Of a stretch of 56,602 nt of DNA, positions 39,530 through 49,314 are shown one piece after another (positions within the stretch are counted from its first letter, which is position 1; each line of letters opens with the position of its first letter). The translations under genes and the position numbers were made by a program. Origin of the DNA: Deltaproteobacteria bacterium Ga0077539 (GTDB lineage Bacteria; Myxococcota_A; Polyangia; Polyangiales; Ga0077539); the NCBI GenBank assembly GCA_001465015.1, contig LNEO01000144.1, positions 1 through 56,602 on the forward strand, read 5' to 3'. The notes below the pieces were generated by a model that saw only the letters and a list, made by a program, of their open reading frames with translations, had not been told where the DNA came from and did no database searches.

Positions 39530-40963
39530 GTGACCATCAAATCAACCGACCCCCTCCCGCGAACAGACCGATTGCTCGTCGTCGACGATGACAGGGCGAT
39601 GGGCGAAATGCTCGTGAGCGCGCTCTCGTCGAAGACGCTCTCGGTCGAGCACGTCTCGTCGGGCCAGCAAGCGCTCGAGCGCATTCAACAAAGCCCCGTG
39701 GACCTCGTCGTGACCGACGTTCGGATGGGCAAAGGGATGACCGGAATCGATCTCACCGCGCGCATCCACGAGATCGCGCCAGAGATCGCGGTGATCGTCA
39801 TCACGGCGTTCGGGACGGTGGACGTCGCCGTGAGCGCGATTCGAGCCGGGGCGTATGACTTCGTCCCCAAGCCGTTCGAGCCGGACGAGCTGCTGTTGCG
39901 GGTGCAGCGCGCGCTCGAAGCCAGGCGCTTGCGCGGCGAGCTCCGCGCCCTTCGCGAAGCGCGGGGCGCGCCCGTGGCGTTCGGCGACCTCATCGGCCGC
40001 AGCCCCGAGATGGAGCAGCTCTTCGCGCTCGTCGACCGCGTCGCGCAGAGCTCGGCGGCGGCGCTCGTCACCGGCGAAACAGGCACAGGAAAAGAGCTGG
40101 TCGCGCGGGCGATTCACACTCGCGGCCGCCGCGCGCACGGCCCCTTCGTCGCGGTCAACTGCGCGGCGATCCCAGAAGCGCTGCTCGAGAGCGAGCTGTT
40201 CGGACACACTCGCGGAGCCTTCACCGACGCCCGCACCGCGCGCACCGGCCTCTTCGTACGCGCCAACGGAGGCACGATCTTCCTCGATGAAATCGGAGAT
40301 CTGCCAAAGTCCCTGCAAGCGAAGCTGCTGCGCGCGCTGCAGGAGCACACCGTCAGGCCCGTCGGCTCCGACGCGGAGGTCGCCTTCGACGCGCGCGTCA
40401 TCGCCGCGACCAATCGCAACCTCGAGCGCCTCGTCAGCGAGGGGGTCTTTCGCGAGGACCTCTACTTCAGGCTCAACGTGCTCGAAGTGTCGCTCCCGCC
40501 TCTGCGAGCGCGGGGCGACGACGTGCTCTTGCTCGCGCAAGAGTTCATCCGACGGATCACCGCGCGGGACCAGAAGAAGCCCATCAGCATCGCGCCCGAC
40601 TGCGCGCGGCTCCTGCTGGAGTACAGCTGGCCCGGAAACGTACGCGAGCTGGTCAACATCATCGAGCGCGCCGTCGCCCTCGCGCGCGGCCAAGAGCTCA
40701 CCGTCGCGGACCTTCCCGAGCGCGTACGGCAGTATTCACCGACGCACGTGATCGTGTCGGCGAGCGCGCCCGAAGAGTTTCCCAAGCTCGAAGAGGTCGA
40801 ACGGCGGTACATCCTTCGTGTGCTCGAAGCCACCAACGGACATCGCAGCCGCACCGCGGACATCCTCGGCCTCGACCGCAAGACGCTCTACAACAAGCTG
40901 CGCCTCTACGGCGTCGACCCGGCGGGCCCCAACTCGTCGCCTCCGCCCAGCACGCACAAGTGA
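39530..40963 (+). CDS. Sigma-54-dependent NtrC-family response regulator
   Basis: A 477-residue transcription activator. Receiver domain 1-125: acidic pair DDD19-21, phospho-acceptor Asp63 in VVTDVRM, and Lys114 in VPKPF. AAA+ domain about 150-385: Walker A GETGTGKE (182-189), the sigma-54 contact loop as GAFTDA (229-234, a known variant of GAFTGA), Walker B GTIFLDEIGDL, and the arginine-finger segment FREDLYFRLNV. A Fis-type helix-turn-helix is near 440-460 (RTADILGLDRKTLYNKL). The GTG at 39530 is used; the next ATG at 39601 would cut into the receiver. It is divergent from the kinase gene, 144 nt away, and they form a two-component pair. The targets, perhaps the dab operon, use sigma-54 promoters I could not locate. 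Confidence 0.9.
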   Translation: MTIKSTDPLPRTDRLLVVDDDRAMGEMLVSALSSKTLSVEHVSSGQQALERIQQSPVDLVVTDVRMGKGMTGIDLTARIHEIAPEIAVIVITAFGTVDVAVSAIRAGAYDFVPKPFEPDELLLRVQRALEARRLRGELRALREARGAPVAFGDLIGRSPEMEQLFALVDRVAQSSAAALVTGETGTGKELVARAIHTRGRRAHGPFVAVNCAAIPEALLESELFGHTRGAFTDARTARTGLFVRANGGTIFLDEIGDLPKSLQAKLLRALQEHTVRPVGSDAEVAFDARVIAATNRNLERLVSEGVFREDLYFRLNVLEVSLPPLRARGDDVLLLAQEFIRRITARDQKKPISIAPDCARLLLEYSWPGNVRELVNIIERAVALARGQELTVADLPERVRQYSPTHVIVSASAPEEFPKLEEVERRYILRVLEATNGHRSRTADILGLDRKTLYNKLRLYGVDPAGPNSSPPPSTHK

Positions 40964-41081
40964 CCGGCGCGCCCTCGGGACGCACGCTCGATGGCGCGGC
41001 GCGCTTCGAGCAGCGCCCTGAACGGCTCTCGCGCTTGCGATCCGCGCTGGCCCGCGCTCTGCTTGTGTCGCGAACACTGCC

Positions 41082-41735
41082 ATGACCCACCGAGACAATT
41101 CTGCGCTCGCCGCGCTGCGAAAAGAGTACACGCAGCACGCGCTCGACGAGGCCTCGATCCCAGCGGATCCGCTCGCGTTCTTCGCGCAGTGGTTCGACGA
41201 GGCCCTCGCCGCGCAGGTCAACGAGCCCAACGCGATGACGCTTTCGACCGTGGACCCCGACGGCGCTCCATCGTCGCGCGTCGTGTTGCTCAAAGCGCTC
41301 GACAGCCGTGGCTTCTCGTTCTTCACCAACCGAGCGAGCCGCAAAGGACGCGCGATCGCGCACGAGGCGCGCGTCGCGCTCACGTTCTTCTGGCCCGAGC
41401 TCGAGCGGCAAGTGCGGATTCAGGGCAAGGCCGAGCAGCTCGCGGACGACGAGAGCGACGCGTATTGGGCGTCTCGACCCCGCGCCTCGCAGCTAGGAGC
41501 GTGGGCGTCACAGCAGAGCGAGCCGCTGAAGAACAGAGCCGAGATGGAGACGCGCTTCGCCGAGGCGTCCGCGCGCTTCGCGGGCAACGAAGTCGAGCGG
41601 CCGACGCATTGGGGTGGATACCTCATCGTGCCGTCGACGATCGAGTTCTGGCAGGGACGACGAAGCAGGATGCACGATCGCATCGCGTTCAGCCGCGAGG
41701 CAAACGCGTGGCGCCTCGCGCGCCTGTCGCCGTAG
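41082..41735 (+). CDS. pdxH: Pyridoxamine 5'-phosphate oxidase
   Basis: PdxH oxidises pyridoxine or pyridoxamine phosphate to pyridoxal phosphate using FMN and O2; cytoplasmic dimer. The 217 residues are typical. Seen: the substrate/FMN segments SSRVVLLKALDSRGFSFFTN near residue 65, SRKGRAIAHEARVALTFFWPELERQVRIQGKAEQL, then SRPRASQLGAWASQQSEPL and the C-terminal PTHWGGYLIVPSTIEFWQGRRSRMHDR with the conserved RLHD/RMHD-type signature. It follows the NtrC-type gene by 118 nt, in a gap without a visible terminator, and converges on the broken gene at 41764. Confidence 0.95.
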   Translation: MTHRDNSALAALRKEYTQHALDEASIPADPLAFFAQWFDEALAAQVNEPNAMTLSTVDPDGAPSSRVVLLKALDSRGFSFFTNRASRKGRAIAHEARVALTFFWPELERQVRIQGKAEQLADDESDAYWASRPRASQLGAWASQQSEPLKNRAEMETRFAEASARFAGNEVERPTHWGGYLIVPSTIEFWQGRRSRMHDRIAFSREANAWRLARLSP

Positions 41736-41763
41736 CGAACCGCGAGCGACGCGCGCGGCGGTC

Positions 41764-42119
41764 TCAGCGCATGCGATCGGCGGCGCGAAAGTACTTCTTC
41801 GCGTACGCGATGATCTGGCCGTCCGTCGGTTCGGCTCGAGCCCGTGCGCGCCCTTGTGGATCCACTTCACGAACTCGAGCTTCGCGGTGCTCGGTCCGAG
41901 CACGACGAACTCCGCCGCATCCGCCAGGTGCTTCGCGATGTCGTCGAAGTAGTGGGGATCGGTCGACGCGCGATGGCCGCCCTTCGGCGACGACTTGTTG
42001 TGCAAGTGGTGGTGCGGCTTGTCGGGGTGCACCTTCACCAGATCCACGTCGTCCTGGTGAAACAGAAACACTCGAGCCTCTTCGTGATCGAGCCAAACCG
42101 CTGCGTGATGATTCTTCAT
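41764..42119 (-). pseudogene. Frameshifted small 'translational machinery protein'-like gene
   Basis: The ATG at 42119 opens MKNHHAAVWLDHEEARVFLFH, the start of a small (about 125-140 residue) family often labelled 'translational machinery protein', and continues in frame through LGPSTAKLEFVKWIHKGAHGLEP. The family's usual ending, PTDGQIIAYAKKYFRAADRMR, is present but in another reading frame, closing at 41764. The switch falls near 41835-41850, and about ten family residues normally found between the two parts seem to be missing. Either a small deletion broke the gene or there is a sequencing error. Unshifted, the first frame would run on to 41508, antisense to pdxH, with an unrelated tail. 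Confidence 0.6.
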
Positions 42120-42251
42120 GGCTGTCTGCTCCTCTGCGAGAGCGAAGACCGTACCAACGCAATCGGTGCAGAAACCGCGGAAGTCGTCGCATCGAAGCGG
42201 CCGTCGAGGTGCAAGTTCTGCACGAGACACGCAGTCGCGTCGTCGCGGCGC

Positions 42252-43187
42252 TTACTGCGGAATGATCTGCCCCGACGGCGTGCGAACCGTTCCGTCATTG
42301 TGTCGAATGCCCTGAATCGGCTGCCTCGGTCGTGGCGCGGCGAGCAGGTGAAAGTCCTGGCGCGTCGTCTGGCCCGCGGTCACCACGACCGAGAGCTGGC
42401 TCGGTCGCGCGCCGGGCATCCACGCGTTGATGTTGACCGTGCCGACGGGAACATCCGTGATGCGATAGCGCCCCGCGAAGTCGCTCGTGTCGATGAAGCG
42501 CTGTCGCAGTCGGTAGATCATCGCTCCGACGAACTCGGGCATGTCGCGGAACGTCAGCGGGTACTCGCCCGGCTGCGGAAACACCAACCGCCTCGGAGAT
42601 TGCCCGGGAATCAACAGCTGGTTGATCGACTCGCCCGTCCCCACGATCACCGGCAAGTGCGGCGTGCGCGAGGTGGACTCGAGCTCGATGATGTCGTTCT
42701 CCTTCGCGAAGATGAACCGCTGCGCGACGTCACAGTCACGCACGGTGATGCGACGCGTGACGACGGGACCGAGCCCGGGCGCGCGGGCCTCTGCGGCCAC
42801 GAGCACGCCGCCGAGCGGACCGGGCGTCGTGATGTCGAACGACTGCGCATAGCGCCGCGCAGCATCGGGACAACCGCGACGGCCCGCGAACGCCGCAGGA
42901 AGCTCGATCGGGTCGCCCACGGGGATCGGCCCGTCGAGAAACACCGTTCCTTCGATCGTCCCTGTTGGCCCAGCGACCGCAGCGCCCGCGCCGGGAACAG
43001 CAGTCACGCCGAAGTTGCCCGCATCGCCCTCGACGCTCACGCCGGAGTCACGCTCGGCGACGCCCGAGTCTCGAACCTCGCGCGCCCGCGCCGGCCCGTT
43101 GTTGACCGGAGCGGGGTCGCGACAGGCGACGACCGCCAACGCGAGTGACACTCCTGAAGCAAACGCTCGTACGGATCCGATCGTCAT
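42252..43187 (-). CDS. Cupredoxin-like putative lipoprotein
   Basis: A 311-residue exported protein. The signal peptide ends in the lipobox VVACR (about residue 22), followed by an Asp/Arg/Gly linker. The body begins TGTIEGTVFLDGPIP and contains two beta modules. One reads like a plastocyanin/'methylamine utilization' cupredoxin (RFIFAKENDIIELESTSRTPHLP, FPQPGEYPLTF), followed by a carboxypeptidase-regulatory-like strand set (AGRYRITDVPVGTVNINAWMPG). The copper-ligand Cys expected after the 'PGEY' strand is absent, so copper binding is doubtful. The ATG at 43187 is used; an upstream start would bury the signal peptide. It lies 166 nt after nuoN on the same strand. Confidence 0.55.
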   Translation of the reverse strand: MTIGSVRAFASGVSLALAVVACRDPAPVNNGPARAREVRDSGVAERDSGVSVEGDAGNFGVTAVPGAGAAVAGPTGTIEGTVFLDGPIPVGDPIELPAAFAGRRGCPDAARRYAQSFDITTPGPLGGVLVAAEARAPGLGPVVTRRITVRDCDVAQRFIFAKENDIIELESTSRTPHLPVIVGTGESINQLLIPGQSPRRLVFPQPGEYPLTFRDMPEFVGAMIYRLRQRFIDTSDFAGRYRITDVPVGTVNINAWMPGARPSQLSVVVTAGQTTRQDFHLLAAPRPRQPIQGIRHNDGTVRTPSGQIIPQ

Positions 43188-43353
43188 CGCCTGAAACCTA
43201 CCGCGCCTCTGCAACCATGCGCCAAGCGTTGCGCTTCCCAAATCCGTCACGATTGTGCGCGACCGACAACTCTGTTGGCAGTCGATCAGCGCGTTCGCTC
43301 CCCGCGCGCCGCGACCGCTCGTGTCCCCCCGCGGCCCGTCTGTCGCGCGACGA

Positions 43354-45000
43354 TCAGCGCGGGTTGCCAGCTTCCGCAGCGGCGGCAGCGGGCGCGTCGG
43401 CAGGCGCGGCGGCGACCGGCGCAGCCGCGAGCTTCACCGCTTCGAGCGCGTAGCCGTAGAAGCGCTGCGGCATCATTCCGAGCACGAGCACCATGAACGC
43501 CGCTGCGATGAGCGTGAGCGACGTCGCGGGCGAGTCCATCGGCTCGGCGCGCACGGCGCCGGGCTGCGGATCGTGCATGTACATCTTCACCATCACGCGG
43601 AGGTAGTAGTACACGCCCATCGCGCTGTTGATCACGACAGCGAGCGCGAGCCACGAGTAGCCCGCCTCGACCGCGCTGCGAATCACGTTGTACTTCGCGA
43701 AGAAGCCAACCGTCGGCGGCATTCCTGCGAGGGACAGGACGAAGAACGACAGGGCGAGCGCGACGGCCGGGTGGCGCTTTCCGAGGCCCGCGAGGTCCTC
43801 GTACGAGACCGCTTCTTTGCCGCGGCGACCGGCGAGGATGAGCGCGCCAAACGCGCCCACGTTCGAGACGGTGTACGCGAGCAGGTAGAACAGCACCGCC
43901 GCGGCTGCGCCCTGTCCGATCGAGCCGCCGCCGCCGGGCATCGGCTCGGCGCGCGGCGCGACCACGAACGCAGCGAGGATGTATCCGCCGTGCGCGATCG
44001 ACGAGTACGCGAGCATGCGCTTCACGTTCGACTGCGCCAGCGCGACGAGGTTGCCCACGAGCATCGAGAGCACCGCGAGCCAAACGAGCAGCCCTGGCCA
44101 GCCGCCAGCGAGCGACGCCGAGCCCGTCGTGTCGCCGAAGACGCCGATCAACACGCGGAGCATCGCTCCGAACGCCGCGGCCTTCACGGTCACGGCCATG
44201 TACGCGGTCGCGGGCGTGGGCGCGCCTTCGTACGCGTCCGGCGTCCACATGTGAAACGGCACCGCGCCGACCTTGAACGCGAGCCCCGCGACGATGAGCA
44301 CCATCGCCAGGATCGTCACGCGATCGCGCACGGTTTGTTGCACGGCGACGAACTGCGCCGCGCCGTCCTGCCCTGCGATCTGCGGCATCTCGACGGCGCG
44401 CGAGAGCGCGTCGCGAATGCCAGCGAGGTCGGTGTGGCCGGTCATTCCGTAGAGCAGCGCCGAGCCGTAGAGCAACAGCGCCGCGGCGAACGAGCCGAGC
44501 AAGAAGTACTTGAGCGCGCCCTCTTGCGAGCGGGCGCTCGTGCGGCGAAATCCCGTGAGCGCGTAGACGCCGAGCGACAACGTCTCGAGCCCGATGAACA
44601 CCATGATCAGGTCCGTCGCGCCCGCGAGCATCATGCAGCCCGCGCTCGCGAAGGTGATCAGCGTGTAGTACTCGCCGCGCTCAAGCTTGTGCTCGTTGAG
44701 GTAGGAGCCTGCGAGCAGCGTCGCGAGGCCTCCGCCGAGCGCGATGGTGATGTCCAAGAACAGGGTGGTGCGGTCGAACGCGAGCCACCCGTTGAACGCC
44801 ACCTGCGCGCGCGCGAGGTCCGCGGCGTTGCCTGCGTACGGCCAGAGCGCGAGCGCCGCAGCCGCCGCGGCGAAGTGGAGCATCGCCGTGGGAACCGCGA
44901 GGCCGCCTTCTTCTTTTTGGAAGGCGTCCACCAACATCAGCGTGAACCCGCCGATGAAGAGGATCACGATCGGCAACAGATAGAGCAAAAGGTCCTTCAT
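43354..45000 (-). CDS. nuoN: NADH-quinone oxidoreductase subunit N
   Basis: A 548-residue antiporter-like proton-pumping subunit of respiratory complex I. Seen: FIGLETLSLGVYALTGFRRTSARSQEGALKYFLLGSFAAALLLYG, the channel region FKVGAVPFHMWTPDAYEGAPTPATAYMAVTVKAAAF with the conserved Lys, NVKRMLAYSSIAHGGYILAAF and FFVLSLAGMPPTVGFFAKY. It carries an Ala/Pro-rich C-terminal tail (about 520-548) not usual for the family. Last gene of the nuo run, 27 nt after nuoM. Confidence 0.93.
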   Translation of the reverse strand: MKDLLLYLLPIVILFIGGFTLMLVDAFQKEEGGLAVPTAMLHFAAAAAALALWPYAGNAADLARAQVAFNGWLAFDRTTLFLDITIALGGGLATLLAGSYLNEHKLERGEYYTLITFASAGCMMLAGATDLIMVFIGLETLSLGVYALTGFRRTSARSQEGALKYFLLGSFAAALLLYGSALLYGMTGHTDLAGIRDALSRAVEMPQIAGQDGAAQFVAVQQTVRDRVTILAMVLIVAGLAFKVGAVPFHMWTPDAYEGAPTPATAYMAVTVKAAAFGAMLRVLIGVFGDTTGSASLAGGWPGLLVWLAVLSMLVGNLVALAQSNVKRMLAYSSIAHGGYILAAFVVAPRAEPMPGGGGSIGQGAAAAVLFYLLAYTVSNVGAFGALILAGRRGKEAVSYEDLAGLGKRHPAVALALSFFVLSLAGMPPTVGFFAKYNVIRSAVEAGYSWLALAVVINSAMGVYYYLRVMVKMYMHDPQPGAVRAEPMDSPATSLTLIAAAFMVLVLGMMPQRFYGYALEAVKLAAAPVAAAPADAPAAAAAEAGNPR

Positions 45001-45027
45001 GGGTCTCTTCGTCGCGTCTCGGGTGGG

Positions 45028-46698
45028 TCAGCGGGCGTCGGCGCGGGGCTGGCGGCGGGGCGGCGGGCGGATGTCGCTCTCGCTGAGCATCCAGGGCCGC
45101 TGCGCGCTCGGCCGAGTGACGGCCTGGCGCTTCTGCTCGTACTGATCGATCCAACCTTGCACGTCGGGCTCGATGCTCTTGGTGAAGTCTTGCGGGCGAA
45201 GGCCGATCCACAAAATCAAGATCGCCAGCGGGATGAGCCCGATGAGCTCGCGCTCGTTGAGGTCCTTGAGCTTGCGGTTCTTCGGGTTGTTGATCGGGCC
45301 CCAGAAGACCTTCTGCACGGCTTCGAGCATGTAGATCGCGCCGAACAGAACGCCGAGGGCGGCGAGCGACGCGTACAGCGGACCCATGCCCACGAAGGAC
45401 GGCCCGGAGCTGCGCTCGACGTGATACGGGATGCGCAGCAAGTCCGCGGTGAACGTCCCGGTGATCACCAGGAACTCGCCGACGAAGCCGTTGGTGAACG
45501 GCAGGCCGATCGAGCTCATCGTCACCAGGATGAAGAACGTCGCGTACATCGGCATGACCTTCGCGAGGCCGCCGAACTCGCCGAGGTCGCGCGTGTGGCG
45601 ACGGTCGTAGATCACACCGACGAGCAAGAAGAGCGCGCCCGTCGAGATGCCGTGGTTGATCGACTGGAGCACAGCGCCCGTGGTGGCCTGCGGCGTACGA
45701 GCGATGATGCCGAGCATCACGAAGCCGAGGTGGCTCACTGAAGAGTAAGCGACGAGCTTCTTGAAGTCCTTCTGGCGCCACGCGACCGCCGCGCCGTACA
45801 GGATGCCCGCGCACGCGAGGCCCGCGATCGTCGGTCCGACCATGTGCGACGCGCCCGGAAAGAACGGCATCGCGAAGCGCATGAAGCCGTACGTCCCGAG
45901 CTTGAGCATGACCGCCGCGAGGATCATCGAGCCGCCCGTTGGGGCCTCGGTGTGCGCGTCGGGCAACCACGTGTGCAGCGGGAACATCGGGACCTTGATC
46001 GCGAACGACACCGCGAAGGCGCCGAACAACGCGAGCTCGGTCCACCGCGGAAACCCGAGGCGCATCAGGTCGAGGTAGTCGAAGCTGTAGCGATGGGACG
46101 GGTCGAGCTCCTTGAAGGTCACGACCATGTACACGATCGCGACGAGCATGAAGATCGACCCGGCGAAGGTGTAGATGAAGAACTTCACCGCCGCGTACAC
46201 GCGGTTGGGTCCGCCGAAGACGCCGATGATCAAGTACATCGGCACGAGCATCAGCTCCCAGAACACGTAGAACAGAAAGAGGTCGAGCGCGACGAACGCG
46301 CCGATCATCGCGCTCTGCAAGAGCAGCATCGACGCGATGTATTCTTTCTGTCTGGCCTTGATGCTCCCGAACGATACGTAGAGCACCAGGGGCGTGAGGA
46401 AGGTCGTCAGCACGACGAGCCAGAGCGACAGACCGTCGACGCCGAGGTGGTAGCGGATGCCCAGCGACGGGATCCACTCGACGTTCTCGACGAAGCGAAA
46501 GCCTCGCGCGTAGTCGCTGCCGATCAGCAGCTGCAGGGACTTTCCGAACTCGAAGAGCCCGACGCCGAGCGCGACTGCGCGGAGGAGACCCGGCGTTTGC
46601 CGGGGCAGAAACAAGATGAAGATGCCCGCGATCGCGGGGAGCCAGACGAGCACCGAGAGAAGGTGCGTCGGAGCGGCTGCGGCTTGTGTCGGTTCCAT
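45028..46698 (-). CDS. nuoM: NADH-quinone oxidoreductase subunit M
   Basis: A 556-residue proton-pumping membrane subunit of complex I. Seen: YHLGVDGLSLWLVVLTTFLTPLVLYVSF, FYVFWELMLVPMYLIIGVFGG, the Lys/His channel helices FAVSFAIKVPMFPLHTWLPDAHTEAPTGGSMILAAVMLKLGTYGFMRF, KKLVAYSSVSHLGFVMLG and SSIGLPFTNGFVGEFL. Length is slightly above E. coli NuoM because of a basic C-terminal tail. It lies between nuoL (27 nt upstream) and nuoN, as in standard nuo operons. Confidence 0.95.
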   Translation of the reverse strand: MEPTQAAAAPTHLLSVLVWLPAIAGIFILFLPRQTPGLLRAVALGVGLFEFGKSLQLLIGSDYARGFRFVENVEWIPSLGIRYHLGVDGLSLWLVVLTTFLTPLVLYVSFGSIKARQKEYIASMLLLQSAMIGAFVALDLFLFYVFWELMLVPMYLIIGVFGGPNRVYAAVKFFIYTFAGSIFMLVAIVYMVVTFKELDPSHRYSFDYLDLMRLGFPRWTELALFGAFAVSFAIKVPMFPLHTWLPDAHTEAPTGGSMILAAVMLKLGTYGFMRFAMPFFPGASHMVGPTIAGLACAGILYGAAVAWRQKDFKKLVAYSSVSHLGFVMLGIIARTPQATTGAVLQSINHGISTGALFLLVGVIYDRRHTRDLGEFGGLAKVMPMYATFFILVTMSSIGLPFTNGFVGEFLVITGTFTADLLRIPYHVERSSGPSFVGMGPLYASLAALGVLFGAIYMLEAVQKVFWGPINNPKNRKLKDLNERELIGLIPLAILILWIGLRPQDFTKSIEPDVQGWIDQYEQKRQAVTRPSAQRPWMLSESDIRPPPRRQPRADAR

Positions 46699-46725
46699 GG
46701 TGGATGAGCCTCTACGGTCGCTGTG

Positions 46726-49314
46726 TCAGCGGGAGCCGCTCTCGTTCGCGGGGAGCTCGACGACGCGGGAGATCGTCGAGGTGTAGCCGAATGCGTTGCG
46801 GACCCTGACGGACACGCGACACACGCTGCGGCCATCGGCCGCCTCGAGCTGTCTGCACGTTCCGCTCTGGCGCGTGTCGGTGCCGAACTCCGCGGGGAAC
46901 TCCCCGTCGCCGTCGACATCCCACGCGTACGCATATCCAGGACCGCCGTGCACTTCGACGGTCACGCGATTGCTGCCATCCGCGCGGGCGGAGATCGCAG
47001 CGGTCGGGAAGAAGAGCACCCAGCCGAACATCGCCGCCAGGCCGCACGCGATCACCGCGCCGTACGTGTGAACGACGCCCGTCTGCGACTTGCGAACGAC
47101 CGCGCCCACCGCGCGTGGAATCACGCCCACGAGGTTGACGAGGCCGTCGATGATCCATCGGTCGATCACGCGCGCGCAGATGTCCGCGCTGAAGCGGAGC
47201 GGCCGCACGACGACGAGGTCGTAGAGCTCGTCGACGCGCCACTTGTCCACCAGCAGCTGGTAGAGCGGACGCACGGAGCTCGAGAGCTTTCGCGCGGGCT
47301 CCCCCTTCTGCGAGAGGTAGATCCACCAGGCCAGACCCAGGCCCACGGCGAAGGCCGTGAAGCCCATCGCCATCGCCGTGATCTCCGCGCTGTGCACGCG
47401 GTGCTCGGTCATCACGAGGTTCCACTCAGTGATGGGCTTGCCGGTGTGCTCTGCGCTTCGGATGAGCCACTGTCCCCAGAGGCTCTCTTTCTTCGTAAAC
47501 AGATACGGCAGGCCAACGAACCCGGCGACGATCGACATGAACGCCAGGACGTAGAGCGGCCCGTACATCACCGCTGGGTTCTCCTGCGGAGGATCCCAGG
47601 GCTTGCCGTGGCCGTGACCGTGGTCGTCGTGTCCGTGGTGATCGTCGTGCTCGGGCTCGACGTAGTTCGGGTAGTCCTCTTTCTTCAGCGACCAGCCCTT
47701 GAACTCGCCCCAGAAGGTCAAGAACAAGAGGCGGCACATGTAGAAGGCGGTCATCGTCGCCGCGAGAAAGAGCGTGACGAAGACGAACGTACCGACCCAC
47801 GGGTGCCCGGCGGCCTGCGAGGCGCGGCTCATGACCGACGGCTCGTTGACGAACCGCGACGCGAGCGCGCGGAAGAGGATCTCGTCCTTCGAGTAGAAGC
47901 CCGCCGTGACGAAGGGCGTTCCGATGATCGCCGCCGTGGCGATCAAGAACGTGCGGAACGTGTGCGGCGTAAACTCCTTGAGCCCGCCGAGGTCGCGGAG
48001 GTCTTGCTTGTCGCGGCACGCGTGCATCACCGCGCCGGCGCCGAGGAACAAGCACGCCTTGAACATCGCGTGCGTGTAGACGTGAAAGAGTCCCGCGGAG
48101 AACGCGCCGACGCCGCACGCAGCGAACATGAAGCCGAGCTGGCTCACCGTGGAGTACGCCAGCACCTTCTTCAGCTCGTTTTGCACGAGCGCGATCGACG
48201 CCGCGAAGAGCGCGGTGACGGCGCCGGTGACAGCGATGATCGCCATCACCGTCGGAAAGTGCACGTAGACGAAGGAGAGGCGGCACAGCAGGTAGACGCC
48301 CGCGGTCACCATCGTGGCCGCGTGGATGAGCGCCGAGACCGGCGTGGGGCCCGCCATCGCGTCCGGGAGCCACACGTAGAGCGGCATCTGCGCGCTCTTT
48401 CCGGTGCACCCGACGAAGAGGAAGAAGCACGCGACGCCACCCCACGAGAACTCGGGGATGACCTTCATCCAGAACTCGAAGACCCTGCTGTCGGTGCGGC
48501 CGAAGCTCAGGAAGTACGCGACGACGTCGTTGAAGTCAGGCTTCTCGTTGAGCGCCGCCAACGCGTTGGAGCCCTCGACGCCGAGCGCGTCGCGGATCTT
48601 GCTGAACTCGTAGCCGCCAGTCTTCCACGCGAGGATGGTCATTCCGAGAATGACGCCGACGTCGCCGATACGGTTGACGATGAACGCCTTCTTGCCCGCC
48701 GTCGCGTATTGCGTGTTGGTGAACCAGAAGCCGATCAGCAGGTACGAGCAGAGCCCGACGCCTTCCCACCCGACGAAGAGCAGCACCATGCTGTCTCCGA
48801 GGATCAGGTTGAGCATCGAGAACATGAACAGATTCAGGTACGCGAAGTACCGCGCGTAGCCCTCGTCGTGGCTCATGTAGCCGACCGAGTAGATGTGGAT
48901 CAGCGTTCCGACGCCGGTCACCACGAGCAGCATCACGCCCGACAGCTCGTCGAGGACGTAGCGCAGCTTGAGCTGCACGACGCCCGCGCCGGTCGGAGCG
49001 CGAAACCAGTCCCACACGAGGTAGCTGAGCTGCGCGGGCCCGTGCGCGGCCCCCTCGGCGACCGGCGCGTGGGTCGTGCGATACAGCGTGAAATACGCGA
49101 AGAGAGAGAACAGAAAGGACATCCCCACCGTGGCGACGGCGGTGATGTAGACCCCTTCGCGGCCGATCTTCTTTCCGAAGAACCCGTTGATGATCGCGCC
49201 GAGCAGCGGGCTGAGCAGAATCAGCCCGAGCACGAAATAGCGATCCGGGTGCGCCGAGACGAGGTTGCCAATCTGAGGAGTTACCTGGGCGAGGCTCGAA
49301 ATCACAGCGCTCAT
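46726..49314 (-). CDS. nuoL: NADH-quinone oxidoreductase subunit L with PKD-like extension
   Basis: An 862-residue NuoL, about 250 residues longer than E. coli NuoL. The conserved core is present: [92 protein letters not shown] and [16 protein letters not shown]. At 553-570 there is a His/Asp-rich loop ([18 protein letters not shown]). After the last TM helix (about 751-772), residues 776-855 form a beta domain with [13 protein letters not shown], typical of PKD/Ig-like modules, and two Cys (820, 832) that could pair. By NuoL topology this tail should be periplasmic. Its ATG overlaps the nuoK stop. Confidence 0.93.
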   Translation of the reverse strand: MSAVISSLAQVTPQIGNLVSAHPDRYFVLGLILLSPLLGAIINGFFGKKIGREGVYITAVATVGMSFLFSLFAYFTLYRTTHAPVAEGAAHGPAQLSYLVWDWFRAPTGAGVVQLKLRYVLDELSGVMLLVVTGVGTLIHIYSVGYMSHDEGYARYFAYLNLFMFSMLNLILGDSMVLLFVGWEGVGLCSYLLIGFWFTNTQYATAGKKAFIVNRIGDVGVILGMTILAWKTGGYEFSKIRDALGVEGSNALAALNEKPDFNDVVAYFLSFGRTDSRVFEFWMKVIPEFSWGGVACFFLFVGCTGKSAQMPLYVWLPDAMAGPTPVSALIHAATMVTAGVYLLCRLSFVYVHFPTVMAIIAVTGAVTALFAASIALVQNELKKVLAYSTVSQLGFMFAACGVGAFSAGLFHVYTHAMFKACLFLGAGAVMHACRDKQDLRDLGGLKEFTPHTFRTFLIATAAIIGTPFVTAGFYSKDEILFRALASRFVNEPSVMSRASQAAGHPWVGTFVFVTLFLAATMTAFYMCRLLFLTFWGEFKGWSLKKEDYPNYVEPEHDDHHGHDDHGHGHGKPWDPPQENPAVMYGPLYVLAFMSIVAGFVGLPYLFTKKESLWGQWLIRSAEHTGKPITEWNLVMTEHRVHSAEITAMAMGFTAFAVGLGLAWWIYLSQKGEPARKLSSSVRPLYQLLVDKWRVDELYDLVVVRPLRFSADICARVIDRWIIDGLVNLVGVIPRAVGAVVRKSQTGVVHTYGAVIACGLAAMFGWVLFFPTAAISARADGSNRVTVEVHGGPGYAYAWDVDGDGEFPAEFGTDTRQSGTCRQLEAADGRSVCRVSVRVRNAFGYTSTISRVVELPANESGSR

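Noticed and set aside
39500..39545. TGGCAC at 39522, as a possible sigma-54 promoter for the regulator gene.
   Set aside because: No TTGC element follows at the required spacing on the plus strand, and the minus-strand reading (GTGCCAGTCCGTTGC) lacks the GG of the -24 box.
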